Under the pieces are notes generated by a model, which had not been told where the DNA came from, made no database searches, and saw only the letters and a list, made by a program, of their open reading frames with translations. Positions 1 through 13,400 of a stretch of DNA of 64,000 nt are shown in pieces. The position numbers were made by a program, and so were the translations under genes. How positions within the stretch are numbered: the first letter of the stretch is position 1; the number at the start of each line of letters is the position of its first letter. Source of the stretch: Tubulanus polymorphus (lineage: Eukaryota; Nemertea; Palaeonemertea; Tubulaniformes; Tubulanidae); assembly GCF_964204645.1 (NCBI RefSeq), contig NC_134030.1, forward strand, positions 13,069,947 through 13,133,946, in the 5' to 3' direction.

Positions 1-1324
1 ATTCACTGATGTTGATGTTACATAAAAATGGCCAGGGAAATAGAGGAAAATTTCCTTTTGAGCAGAAATGTCTCGTGAAGTCAACATTGGTAAGTAATTT
101 TCTAGAACTTTAGCGAGTACCTTTATAGTGTCTGATATTGGTCACATTAGAATCATAGAGTGATGGAAATCAGTTGCGAATACAACCACTTCTAGGACTG
201 GATGAAAAGAGCAATAGCTTTGATTAAGTGTTATTAAAAATACGGTGAAAAATTGATTACTGACGAGTTTAATTTCAAACTTGGTAGGCTCCAAGTAATG
301 ATGATTTCTCTTGCTCGTATCATTTCATCATTATTTTCACGATTTCAGATGCCGTTCGCAAATCGTGCGACTGAATCAAACATCGTGGAAGTTATTCGGA
401 ATCAGATGCTGCTGATAGGAAGGATTAAGGTGGCTGTCAAGAAAACTAATACCATAACGGATCTTAGAAGAAAATGACTATGTCTAATTCTTGATTTCTT
501 AAATCGATAAGTAGATTACTACAATTTGTAGTTAGGTTGTGCTTTTAAATTATGTTTTGTTAATTCTAATTCTATTTTTGGAGCTAATTGCGTTATATGC
601 AAACCGTTTGGTAATAAATGTATTTCTATATGTCTTTAGAGTATATGTACCTGTTTCTGGTTTCATTGGTATCAGGTTAACATTTCGGTTGGTATTCAGT
701 CATATTCAGATTGAATATGATCTCAAACAGGTTGGATAGAGGTCTAGACACAGACGTTTTATTCCATCTTGATACGACGTCGGACTGACAGGTTATAATG
801 TGGTTGAAATCTGGTTGGATATTATGTGTTTTATGACGTTGATTTCTCGTTGACGTTGATTCACTTTTCTAAAATCTAACTACTGATGACGACATCAAAA
901 CACAACGTTTCAACGTTGTTGTGCCCTCTATCCATTGAACTGCTATAATTTATATCCATTGAACTGCTATAACTTCTAAAATTGGTTGGAGGTTTTTTGG
1001 AGGACTCATTCCAGTTATTAGAAGGATTGCTTAATGTTGATCTGACTAATCCTAAATAACCTTGGGAAGGTTTTTGGTAATCTTTGGTCAATGGCATTGA
1101 TAATTGCCACCAATATACTTTGAGTTGGCATCCACGCGTACATGCGTGTATTCGTATATGCGGTTGGGAATATGAAACTTGCAGGTATAAAAAAGGTGTG
1201 CAAAATATATGTAAAATAAAATTGGTTAATCCGTACGAACCCTGACACGTCCATACCACTAACTCCTCAAGTATCTGCTTGGTGGCAAATCTATTCGATG
1301 TTATGTTGTTTATATCGTTCACAG
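1..1324. other. 5' flank or intron upstream of the CAP gene
   Basis: No convincing signal-peptide exon is seen here, although the first recognised CAP exon (from 1325) enters in phase 1 and needs one. One candidate is a very short ATG exon at 68-89 that ends in phase 1 at a consensus GTAAGT donor. It has no signal peptide and is weak. Another open stretch near 539-620 is strongly hydrophobic but has no ATG in frame. Between 780 and 930 there are several copies of an AACGTTGA-like word, also seen at 55.5-55.8 kb, probably a small repeat. Confidence 0.4.
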
Positions 1325-1446
1325 ATTTGAATACCGAAGAAAGATTGCAAATCCTAAATATCCACAACAAATTGCGGCATGATGTGTCTAACTATTTAGA
1401 TAAAAATAACCAACCGCTACCGCAACCACTGCATATGCCGAATCTG
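1325..1446 (+). CDS. CAP gene exon: HNKLR block
   Basis: The exon is preceded by a pyrimidine-rich tract ending CACAG and followed by GTTAGT. It enters in phase 1 and leaves in phase 0 (122 nt). It encodes the CAP start block, with HNKLR followed by a variable loop and the beginning of the M-x2-L-x-W block, which is completed by the next exon. Confidence 0.78.
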
Positions 1447-4400
1447 GTTAGTAGACACCGGAACACTGTGTTGAATAACAAACAATTCTTATCAATAATC
1501 GCATATTTCAAAGATACTCAGTAACTTATAATTCGTATGATATCCATAATATCAACTATACAATGAGATTATGATGTAGATCTAGCGTTGTATCGAATTT
1601 AAATGTTTTGACTTATCTATACGCATAGAAATGGTCTCTTGACTTGGCCGATCTGGCCAATCGGTTGGTCACCAAATGCGAACAACCATTTAAACACGAT
1701 ACGTTTTCAAACAGGGCAATACCAAGTAAGTACTATTCTGAAGAATTAGTTAATTAATGTTACGCTCTCTTTGATCGTGTCTTTGACTACTTTTAGAAAT
1801 AAAATGTATAGGCCTATGTACCTATGTCTGTACCAGGTTTCAAGAGAATTTATATAATCAAACTACCGAATTCACATTTCTTGTAGACCTATTTTGACAA
1901 CTAATGCACACCGCAATTGAAACAATCCTTTGCATTTCAGTGCACTATGTCTCGTGTTTTGGAACAAAACACAATTACGATCACAAAATAAGACAGATAT
2001 ATTCATGTAATGAAGTCTTTTGATTACCTATTATGCGAATAAATCGTACAAAAGTACCAAAATTTGCATAAACGAAAATTCAAATCAATCATGATTTGAA
2101 CGAAACAGATCTTGAAAGTTCCTTTAAAGAACCTTTTTGTAATTTCAAGGCAGAGGATTTTCCTCGATAGGACAAAATGCGGCAGAAGGAGGTACTAATG
2201 TAACTGAAACTGTCCTCTTGTGGTTCAGTGAGCATAGAAATTTCATCTACAACGGCAAGAATAAGTTCATGGAAGTAGGACATTTTACCCAGGTGAGAAA
2301 TAAATGTGATGTAGTGTAATGTAATATAGGCTAATTGAGTGAAACTTAATGTCATATTAAACAACTTTTTGGGGTTTCATCATGGAACGATGTCAGATAA
2401 AATTGCGTGCACATAGTGGGATTCGAAGCTAACTCAGTGCATCGATTGGTTCTGTGCCTTGTCCGACACTAGGTATCACTGCCGGGAAACCCAGTTACTA
2501 TTTATAGTGAAAGTGAAGAAATTTCGTGTTTTGGAAAATTCCGCGATTCCGCGATAATGACCACCGGCTAGTTAAGCCTACTTTTATCCAAGTTGAGACA
2601 GTTACGTTGATTTTGACTGCCAGATTTTGATCAGAGAAACCTGCTGATCCGTTAAAGCATCCCATTATTGGCATTGTTTCCTTAATAGCTTGTTTAGTAA
2701 TCACTGATGTGTACCTTTTCATCATGCATTTTCGAAATCCAAAGACTATAGGGATCGGTCGATTTCCAGAGTCAAAGCAGCTGGTCCAGTCATCCATGGT
2801 TTCAAGTTCGCCTGATTGACTGGTTGACTTTGCAGCGATATTTTCCATTTATAGCTGATTGCTAAAAATTTCTATCTATAATTGTTAAAGATTTGCATGT
2901 CAATGGTGCTGATTGTGGTTTCTCAATTCAAGCACAAACACCAACTACTTCTTGATTGAAGTTAGATCTTTTATTCATCAGACGCGCGGCTGATAGCCAT
3001 CTTTAGTTACATCATCAATTACAATCGATAGGGCGCACTGCCGTATATAACATTGTATTAACCCATTAATCTCAAATACACTACATCCCTCCACCCTAAT
3101 TACAAACGTTACAATTTAAAAAGTCTTGCTTTATTCTCGTAGTTCTGAACACTACCAACATTAGCCTTTTTGGTCGGACACACATTGCTTCAATAAGGCG
3201 ACCAGGCGCTTTCCTAGATCGCGACGAATTCTTCCTGACCGGGTTAGATCGCAACGCCAGAATCGCCTGCTGGTTCGGACGCCGGTACAATCTCAGACAT
3301 AGCTTCCTAAGCTAGTTCCGGCAAGTTCTCCGACTCGGCATCGGACATAAATGTAGTATCGACTGCCTGCGACACTGCAGTCGGCGGATTTGCTCTGGGC
3401 GACCCCAGTTGTTTCGGTTCACCAAGGGGTACATCGGTTTCCTGTTCCCCTGACTCAACAATCGAATATTCAATATAATATATTATACTATTACGAAACT
3501 GATCAACATGTACAAATATTCTATCACCTTAACTTCACGCCCAGGTATCCACTTTTCTCGCCCGGCGCGATAATTTCGAACGCGAACAATCTCATTAAGA
3601 GCGAAACGTCGTATTTTCACTCCACGATTATCGTGAGACTCAACCATTTTTGATTGCTTTTTCGCGACGGTCTCGTTGAGATCGGGGCGCAACAAAGAGA
3701 AACGTGTCCCAAGCGGACGTTTAAACACGAGCTCCGCTGGCGACTGTCACGCGATGGGGTGTCGTACGATAGGTCAGCAGAAAATTGTCGACGCGCTGTT
3801 GAACGGTCAATTTACGCTCGTGTCCTTTTCCCTGCGCCAGATAATGCTTCTTGAAAGCCGCTTCCGCCGATTCAACTATGTTCTCAGTTCGATTGCGGGT
3901 GGTACGGTGGTACTAGCTTGTGCTTTATACCGTTACTGCGCATAAATTCCGCGAATTCACTTGCGGTGAATTGGGTCCCATTATCTGACACCAACTGTTC
4001 CGGAAGGCCCAGACGCCCAAACCAACTGCGAAGTGTCCGGAACGTCTTTTCCGCAGTAGTATCCGTGTTCATCAGTTCGATGTCGACCCATTTACTGTAC
4101 GAGACGTTCAACATCAAATAGTTCACTCCTTCCAACGTACCGAAGTCTATGTGAACTCGTTGCCAGAAACGTGTCGGATACGGCCACGGTATAAGTGGAG
4201 TAGGGGCTGGTTTGTCCTTCATAGCGAGACACGCATCACACGAACGAGCCTCCACTGCTTTGTCGATTCCTGGAAACCAAAGATACCCGCGAGCCAGATG
4301 GCCTTCATTTGAACTATACCCCAGTGCTCGTAATGAAGCTCTGATATCAACCTTGACCGAAATCCCGGTGGAATAACCACCCGCATACCCCACAGAATAC

Positions 4401-7400
4401 ACCCTTTGTCCGCTGACAACTCATTCCGACGGATCCAATATGGCTGTAGACCAGGGTCTAACATTTCGCGGGACCAGCCATGGTATACAAATAAATGCGC
4501 GACATGGTAGGATCCTTCCTAGTTTCTTCTGCAATCTCCCTGGCTGAAATCGGCAACTCATTAGCCAGGCTAAAATAATTCACTTTGAGCTCAGTTGCCA
4601 GCGCAGTCGTCTTACGGGGAAACGCGAAAGCATGGCCGCATTGACGTGCTCGGACGATTTACGATTATCAATCGAATAATCATATGCCAGCAATATTAGC
4701 GACCATCGCTGCAAACGAAGAGCAGCGAGAGTAATTACACCAGCGTGCGGCCCAAATATTGTGGTTAGCGGCTGATGATCCGTGTACAGCTCAAATTTTC
4801 GCCCATATAGGTATTTGTGAAATTTGGTCACACCGTAATGCCTAGTGCCTCTTTCTCGGTCTGCGGATAATTACGTTCACTATCCGTTAGCGAGCGCGAA
4901 GCAAACGCAATTGGTCTCTCGGAACCATCGCTCATTAAATGAGAAATCACCGCTCCCACTCCGTGAAGGGAAGCATCAGTAGCCAGAATTAAATCTTTCC
5001 TAGTATCGTAATGTGCCAAAACGCGTTCGCTCATGAGCTATAATTTAACAGTCTCCAACGCTTTATCGCAGGCCGATGTCCATTTCCACGGTCTATCTTT
5101 CCGCATAAAATGATACAGTGGAGCGAATTTAGTCGACATATTCTGCAAGTAGGATCCATAATACCCTACTATACCCAAGAAAGTGCGCAATTCGGACATG
5201 TTGTTTGGAGTCTTTGCTTTTAGAATTGCTTCGACCTTATCGGGCATACACGCGTGACCCTCCGCGTTTACACGATGTCCAAAGTAGGCCACTTCTGACA
5301 CGCCAAACCGTCATTTTGGCTTTTTCGCTACGATATTGTGTTCCGCAAGCCTTTCGAGAACCGATTCCAATCGACGTAAATGTATACGAGTCGAGCCAAC
5401 AAGTATATCATCCAGAATGCACCCAACACCAGGCGCATTTACCAGAATACGATCCATTACCGACTGAAAATAGCTGGCGCCGATTTTACGCAAAACGGTA
5501 ATCTTTGGTACTGGTATAAACCTTGATGAGTGTTTATCGTACATAATTTTTTGACGCCTTATAAAACGTCACCATTATGAAACCTAAACAATGTTAACCA
5601 TTCAGCGTCATTTTACAAACGACAGCCGTAAATCGATGTGCAAAACGTAACAGGTCTATGTGTACACAAACAAGCTATCTGGCAAAATATTATTGACATA
5701 GATGTAGAATGGCTTCCTGTGATTATATAATGACCTATATTTGAACGTCGAAATGTTATATTGCATATATATAGTATATCATTAGAAGACGTATTGTAAT
5801 AGTAAAGGATGTATGATTATATCAGAAGCGGCAGACATAAATAGAAATGATAAGTAAATCGGATTATTCGGTTAAATGGCGGATGTATACACGATGCGGA
5901 AGTCTGATATAAGTCAGACCCTGACGTGGGCATTCCGGTGGAATGACGAAGCTATCTACGATGTGTGTAGGGCCGGCGTGAATTTCATCAGCGGCTACAA
6001 GCGGTTGATATGAAAATGTGTAAACATATAATTTCAATATTCAAACGTTTTAGAAAATATGTTTGATATTAGGAGTATGCAGGTTTCGTGAGATTAGCAA
6101 TTTATAATAGCATAGCTGTCATATACGGCTCCGCGTCCTCTGATGGCATGTGTATTAGGTGACAATTCAATTCAATTCTTTATTGATCCTTATTACATTG
6201 AAATTCCGGGATAAAATTCCCAAATTCAATAAATACAAATTTTAAAATAAATTAATACAACATACATGACACACGGGTAATTCATACAGAACAACATAAG
6301 CATGTTATTTTAAATGACAATGTCTACTTCAACCCACCCAGACTCAAGACTCTAGGATATCGAGTGACAGCCAAACCCGTGGCCCAGGCCGGCTGGCTAG
6401 GCCACACGATATGTTCGAAGTCATGATGAAGCAGACATCAGAAGAGCTCTTTCTTCAACCATGGAGGCTATGAAGTTGCAGACCAGCTTAGAGGCATAAG
6501 TAAATGAAGTCGGTCGCAAGATCAATTATTGAGAATTTTCAATAAAAAAATTTAAACTACTACTAGAGTCGAAGACCTGTATCATCTACCCAATCGCCAA
6601 ATCTCATCATTCCCCAAATTTCTTAAAACTTCGATTTCAAATTTGCAATTCCACATTAGCTTAGCCCAGAAATTCTACATTTTTTTCGCAGGCGTCAAAT
6701 AATTTTCTAAAATTAATTTTCTTGTTTGATTCTTTCGTCAACTGTTACTGTTGGTATGCTTGCGTTAAATCGATCTTGGAGAACACTTCACATCTCGCCA
6801 GTGTAGAAAACAAATCATCTGCTGTGGGTAACGGATACGGATTGTCTTCCAAGACTCTGTTTATCAATACTTTGTAGTCCCCACATATTTTCAACTTCCC
6901 GTCGGTTTTTGGGACTACCACTATGGGTGAAGCCCATTCTCTGTTTTCCTCCTTCTTCAAAATACCGGTTCTTTCTAACCGATCCAGCTCCAAACCAACC
7001 CTAGATTTTAGCGAATAAGGCACTGGCCTGGCCTTATGAAAAACTGGTGTGGTTTCTTCCTTCAATCTAAGGTCAGCTTTGAAGCCTTTATAGTTCCGGG
7101 TTTTTCCCCGAAGACGGTCAGATACTGTTTTAGGAGTTTCTCCACCTCACGGTTATTACTTAGAATACCGAAAATACCCTGCCAGTCAAGCCGTATCATT
7201 TTCAACCAGTTTCTCCCAAGCAACGCAACTCGTTCACCTTTTGCGACCACGAGGGGCAACTTTTTGCTGTTTGGCCATTGTGGTCAACCAACACCTCAAT
7301 CATTCCAACTATAGGGTAAGTGTCACCGGAATAACTTTTTAACTTCATATAATGTCTCCTGAATCGGCACATTTTTGAACTGCGACATATACATATCATA

Positions 7401-10400
7401 CGGAATCACCGAAACTGCCGCTGCAGTATCAACCGTAAAACACACATTCTGATTGTTTACAAACATTGTCAGAGTTATTTCGGATCCGTCACACGCGTTT
7501 ACAGCATATAGTGCGGTTTCGTCTTCGATTTCGAAATTTCTAATCTCGACGTGATGAAGTTTAGTTGACTCTTGCATGATTGGTAGCGCCACTCGTTTCG
7601 TTTATCCCTGTTCGGACGACCAACCTTTTCAAAGTGATCTCGACCACCACACTTTCAACATACCTGCCCATTGCGACCACAGCGGAAACAAGCGCCACCT
7701 CTAGCACCATCTTCTTTTCTTCCCTGGTAACGCATCTTCGAATTATCAGTTTTTGACACTCGGATAATGGATTCCATCTTTTCCATACCACCTTTACCTG
7801 CATCCGTCGACTCAAGTTGATAATCAACAGCTTCTAACGCGCATGCTATTGACAGGACGCAATCTAGTGTTAGGTCTTCTCTTTAGTAATTCCCGACGTA
7901 GCTTCGAAGAACGACATTTCTCAATAACCTGATCCCGGATATCTACCTCTGGATGTGCAAAGATACAAAATTGAGCCTGCTTTTTTAGTTGGGCTACAAA
8001 TTTGTCAACCGTGTCGCCCTCTTTTTGGGCCATTGAACGAAAAACATGCCTCTCATACGGATCATTCACCTTCCCAACGAAATGGTAGTTCAATGTTCGT
8101 AATGGACGCTCATATTCATCGGCAGCATTTTGGACAGCGTTTCCATCAGCGTCTTGCTCGACAACCGCCGCCCCAGGATCAACTAACGTTTCAAAAAGCT
8201 CTTGAACCTCCACCCCCGCACAGGGGAGAAGTAATGCCTGCTTTTCGTTCTACGCCTTTAGCGGCCAAAAAATACTGAAATGCTTTCCGCCATTTCAACC
8301 AACGTGGACCCAACGTTGCAGCATTCCCAGAAACGTCAAACCTTTCAACCGCTTGAAATTCAACCCCTACGAGTGTCAGCGTACCTAATGTCAGATGAAT
8401 CTGTGCGAATCCGGCTCGATCCTCGTCGCCAAATGTGGTATCTCAACTAAAGCACAAACACCAACTACTTCTTGATTGACGTTAGATCTTTTATTCATCA
8501 GACCTGCGGCTGATAGCCATCTTTAATTACATCATTTATTACTACCGATAGGGCGCACTGCCGTATATAACATTGTATTAACCCATTAATCACAAATACA
8601 CTACACTGATAGGCAGGCCACTCGTTATTGCTTTCAGAGCTACATAAATATCTTCATTTTTAGATTATCTGGGAATCCACGCTACTTCTTGGCTGTGCAA
8701 TGAACAAATGTCACGGAAAAACGATAACTGTGTGTAACTACAGCCCAGCGTAAGTATGATTACCTGTTTTCTTAAATCGTCTGTCGGTTTTGTAAAATGC
8801 ATGAAAGAAACAGCGATACACTGAAGGACCATCGAGAGGAAAGTGCAGAGACCATAAAAGGAGGTGTGGGAGAATATCCCTAGTTTTTTGAAGACCAGAG
8901 GTGCCTTGTGGGGCCATTTCACTGCCTCCTTCAGATATTTGATGAGAAACTGGGTATTAGGAAATGAAGATACAGATCAATATTTGAGTAAACAATGATT
9001 GCTAGTATGTACCGGTTCGAGAGATTTTCGGTAGAAACTTTTCCTAATTAGTCAGTGCTTAAAACTCGATACAAAGTCATGTTCTACGTCACACATGGGG
9101 TTTCTGTGAAACATGGGGTAGCGGATTGGGGCCCCGATACGGGCCCCATTCCGGGTACCATCATATATATTTGATCAAGGTTTCTTCATTATCAGGTGTT
9201 GATACCGATAAGCGTAGACGATTTGTTTCTGTTTAGTACAGCCAATTTCACCCCGATGCTGAATATTCAGCCACACCTTTTGTACGAATACATAGATATG
9301 GTAAAGTGATAAGTCGTCTTTAATTTTCTATTATGTTGAACGTAATAAGTAAACTTAGTCACTTTCCATACACCCGTTTCTGATAAAAATTTGAAAATAA
9401 TATACAGCCGATTCCGTTTTTCACCTTCAACCGTCAAGGGATTCGTTCCGCGCTGCAGGAAGCGAGTTCATTAACACTACGGAACCCCTGACAAGTGAGG
9501 GTTTCCGTTTGACTGGTACCTGCATGATCCGGTGGCCTACTTCAAATCTTTAATTACTAATATCTCGGAATTAAAAGCAAATTTTAGCCGGCTCTTCTAT
9601 ATCATTTGATAACAATAGGTCCACGTTTATCGGCGTCAATATCCGATATCAAAACACCCGGTTTAATACATATGATGGTACCCCAGAAGGGTCCCATGTG
9701 GGGCCCCAATCCGCTACCCTAGGTTCAAAACAAACCCTCACTCTCGAGCGGGAAACCATATCAAGCAAGGGACATTCATTGGCCGGTGGTTGAATGAAAT
9801 GCGTCATGTTTTTTTTTCGTTCACCTGGGAATAGAGGGACATATGCGAAATTCCAAGTATCAGCTTTTTTAAGAATTTGATAACGCCAGGAGGGAAAGCC
9901 GAATTGGGTGGCAGAATTTTTCAACACATGGCTATATGTTTTCGAGCGACACATCCTTGCATTAAAATCGCTGAAAATTGTGAACCGTTCCGAAATTATA
10001 TGGCCGATTTTCTGACTTAAAGCTGTCCGACTAACGCCAATTCTACTGTATGAGCAAGATGTCAATCAATTCAAATGGATATTCTGGCTTTCAGTCATGT
10101 GTATTTCAACTAACAACGCATTTTTTTGTTTTCAATGGTAGGATCTCGGGCAATGGTCGAAACATAGGTCACATAGGTCTTATATCACATAAGAATTATG
10201 TGACAACCTCAAATGCACTTGAGACTTCGCACAAGGCCGATAGGCACATTACATGATATTTATCAAAATTCACTAACCAAAATGGCCACAAGTCAGCTGC
10301 ATTCTCTGCGAATTTCGAAAAATAACATATTATACCGATTATATTTAGCAAATATATGGTAGACCTTACTATGGCACGTCATCAATGCAAACAATCTAAT

Positions 10401-13400
10401 TCGCAATATGCATGTATTACATTTTCAAGTGGTTGATTTAAACTAAACTTACACGCTTGTATAGTCGACCCGTAATCCATGGTCAACTCGTAATTGTACA
10501 GTCAACTCACAATTTCTTCTCTGTTACTTCGAAAACGACTTGTATTTGGTTTCGAGTTTGACGAAAGTTTCTGACGGAAAATAGTATTACTACCTTCGTT
10601 CCTTTGAGATTAATATCAACCGAATAAAGTGAAAATAAATCGTAGGGTAGTTTAAAATGAACATCGTGCCTAAAAATGGATGCCGTTAAAAAACTAAATG
10701 TCTGAGCCTCTTCAGTAAACAATAGCTGCTTGTTCCGCTCCCGAAGAGTCCCTGGAATGGTAAGAATATCAAATATATGGATACTGTACAGATTTTTTCA
10801 TGCTACTACAGCTCACATTTGACGTTTAACTATGAACTAAGCTAGATAATAGCAAAAGTTTGGTTTTTGTGGGTTTTTGTGAATTACGTCGTTTGTCGAT
10901 CTTGGTTTTCCAAGACTTTAATCCAAATGAGTAACAGTCTTGGTGTTTCATTGGCAATTTTGTCTACACCGAACCTGAATCACTGAATTAAATTGTCCAC
11001 GACATTGTCCTGACTGACTCGGTGCATGTCCAATGACGGTTACTCCATTGGGAAACCTGCTACTATATTAAGTAAAATGTATACAATTCCACGATTTTAG
11101 AAATTCCGCGATTTCGTGTTGCCGCTAAATGACAACACCGATAGGCTAGCCGAAAAATGTATAAATGGCACTACATGTAACTGGTGTAGGTCTTCCACAT
11201 TCTTCTGGCAGTTGCCTGGAAATATCGTGCACATTGATACGTTATACCATGGACTCTAAAACGTTTTAGAGTCCATGGTTTTACACAATGAGAATGAACT
11301 TAAGCCTACATTGGGTTGTGACACTTTGTACCGAGGTGGTAGTAGCCAAGAGGCCTCCTTGATGGGAACCTAGTTGGTAGTAGTAAAACTGTGATTTCGC
11401 ATAAATTTGATCGAATCGATATCTCTCATTATAGAGGAAATCTTCCATCATTAATCAAGACGCCTTACTCCATCGCAAAACCCTCGAAAAACCCTGAAGT
11501 AGCTACCACAACACCTACTCCAACTTGCAACACTGAGGGAGAAACCAGGGTATTGCAATGGACAATCAAGCAAAGAACTGGTCGGACGATAGTTCGAACA
11601 TTGGGGCAAATCTGTAGGTCAGCTGTTTTTGTCAATAGCTATAAAAAGAGTAAGTAAAGGTGTGCGTGAAAGAAATTATTCCTTAATGAAAAATACGTAG
11701 ACACCCAAATTACGGGAATTCTTTCACGAGCCTATTGAGAACTTTTAGGGATTAACTTGCTGGTCCGAGGGCCGGTCATCTACCGACGGCTGGGGAGATT
11801 CCTTCAGTGCTAGTTTTCCTTTAACGGCTTACACTTAACTTGATTCTATTAACTCAGTTCAATCCAATTCTAACCGGATTATGGTTTTGTATTTGCTATA
11901 TGTGCACGCATTCAAAAAATCAGAATCTAAACCCATTGTATCGATCTCCACACTTAGTAGGTAAGTGGCAACCGGAAATGAATCGATTTTAAATAACCTA
12001 CTTCAGAATCAAATTATGGGCATCGGTCAACAATTTTGCGCCGGGCTAGTAGCGTGCTACACTTAGTAGAGATCATCCACTCGGTGAATAACTTTTCATT
12101 TAATAATCATCAACTTTGGTGTGAGAGGAAGAACGAGAGAAACGACCCAAATCTTCGTTCAGCAAGGGGCAATTACGTACCGGTATTACTACGTTTTCAA
12201 TCGAAAGCAGTACCACTGGTATTAGTGGCACCGCGATTTGTATTGTCACGCGTATGTTGAGGTCTCGTTTTATTCTTATAGAAGAAATCGCCTTCAACCT
12301 TTACCCGAGAAATGATTCAGGTAAGTCAACAGGACTGGTAACATAATAAATAAAGGACCAATGGTCCAGTGGCTCGCCAAACTGGTGCGAAGTAAAAAAT
12401 CGGTCACATAGGCTACCGGTTTGCAAAAAAAACAATCATTGAAAATTAAACAAGAAACAAATATATTAAAAGGGACTCAATTTTGGTCAGTGTGCACTTC
12501 TAATGAATTGAATTGAATTGAGTTTATTTTGCATTTCAAAATTACATTATAACATAGAAAAATTTACAGGGTTTCGTGTGAATTTTTTTACAATGTAGCG
12601 CAATTATGAAAATGCAGGAGACCCAGAGAAGTCAAAAAGTGACTTATACGAATCCGGGCCCCCTAACTCGAAAAAATGCACGCACACGCGCACATACACA
12701 CACGCATGCACGCACGCACACACACACACACGCGCACACACACACACACGTTATAAACAGGAGACATATATCAAGCAGTATATGACAGTATACATAATTT
12801 CAATATATCAAATAGCGTTTAACTACACAATCATAATACATCGCATTATGAGAGGGTGATTTTTACCCGATTAACTGTCTTTTATAGTGTTTCCTAAATA
12901 TATTAATACTTTTAGATTTTTTTAGTTCGACTGCTAAGGAATTCCATAAAGTTGGGCCAGAAACTTTTATCGAAAATTGTTTTTTACGGGTTCGATAATG
13001 GGGTACGTGCAGATTATTTATACTACGTGTCTGACGACTATGGACCTGAAAATTAAATCTAAAATAGTTCTGAAAACTCTGCGGTGTATTTGAATTTACA
13101 TAATTAAACATAAAACAACCCAGCTGTCATTTGTTGATTTCATGGATTTTCAAAATATTTAAACTACTAAAAAGAGGATCACTATGATCTAAGTAATGGG
13201 AATCTGATATTATTCTCACGGCACGTTTCTGTAGTAAGACTAAGGATTGCAAATTCATATTGTAATTACTTGCCCAAACTATGTTACAGTAGCTTAAGTG
13301 TGGTTCAACTAAACTAAAATATAAACGAATAAGTATACATTTAGGTAAAGAGCGTTTTAATCTATTCAATATCCCCACACTGCGGGCAACCTTAACACGG

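Larger units (their letters stand above)
2914..8605 (-). mobile_element. Ty3/gypsy LTR retrotransposon, complete ends, decayed coding region
   Basis: Two 172-bp direct repeats starting TG and ending CA bound the element, flanked by CTGAT duplications. By eye the LTRs differ at about 12 positions (~93% identity), so the insertion is not recent. On the - strand the order is LTR, primer-binding site, gag with zinc knuckle, protease, RT, RNase H, integrase, polypurine tract, LTR, the Ty3/gypsy order. The coding region is broken by many stops and frameshifts and by a 1,150-bp inserted element; without it the element is about 4.5 kb. It lies antisense in intron 3 of the CAP gene. Confidence 0.93.
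8750..11434. other. Intron 4 of the CAP gene
   Basis: Apart from the TIR element at 9117-9720, the palindrome at 11249-11280 and a SINE-like stretch around 11005-11170 that resembles 2400-2580 in diverged form, I see nothing in it. Short open frames here carry no recognisable motif. Confidence 0.5.

Noticed and set aside
876-1370. 164-aa frame on the - strand
   Set aside because: It overlaps the CAP exon antisense, has no motif, and its composition is that of non-coding DNA.
9649-10065. 138-aa frame on the - strand
   Set aside because: Its end is the translated TIR of the 9117-9720 element and the rest shows no motif.
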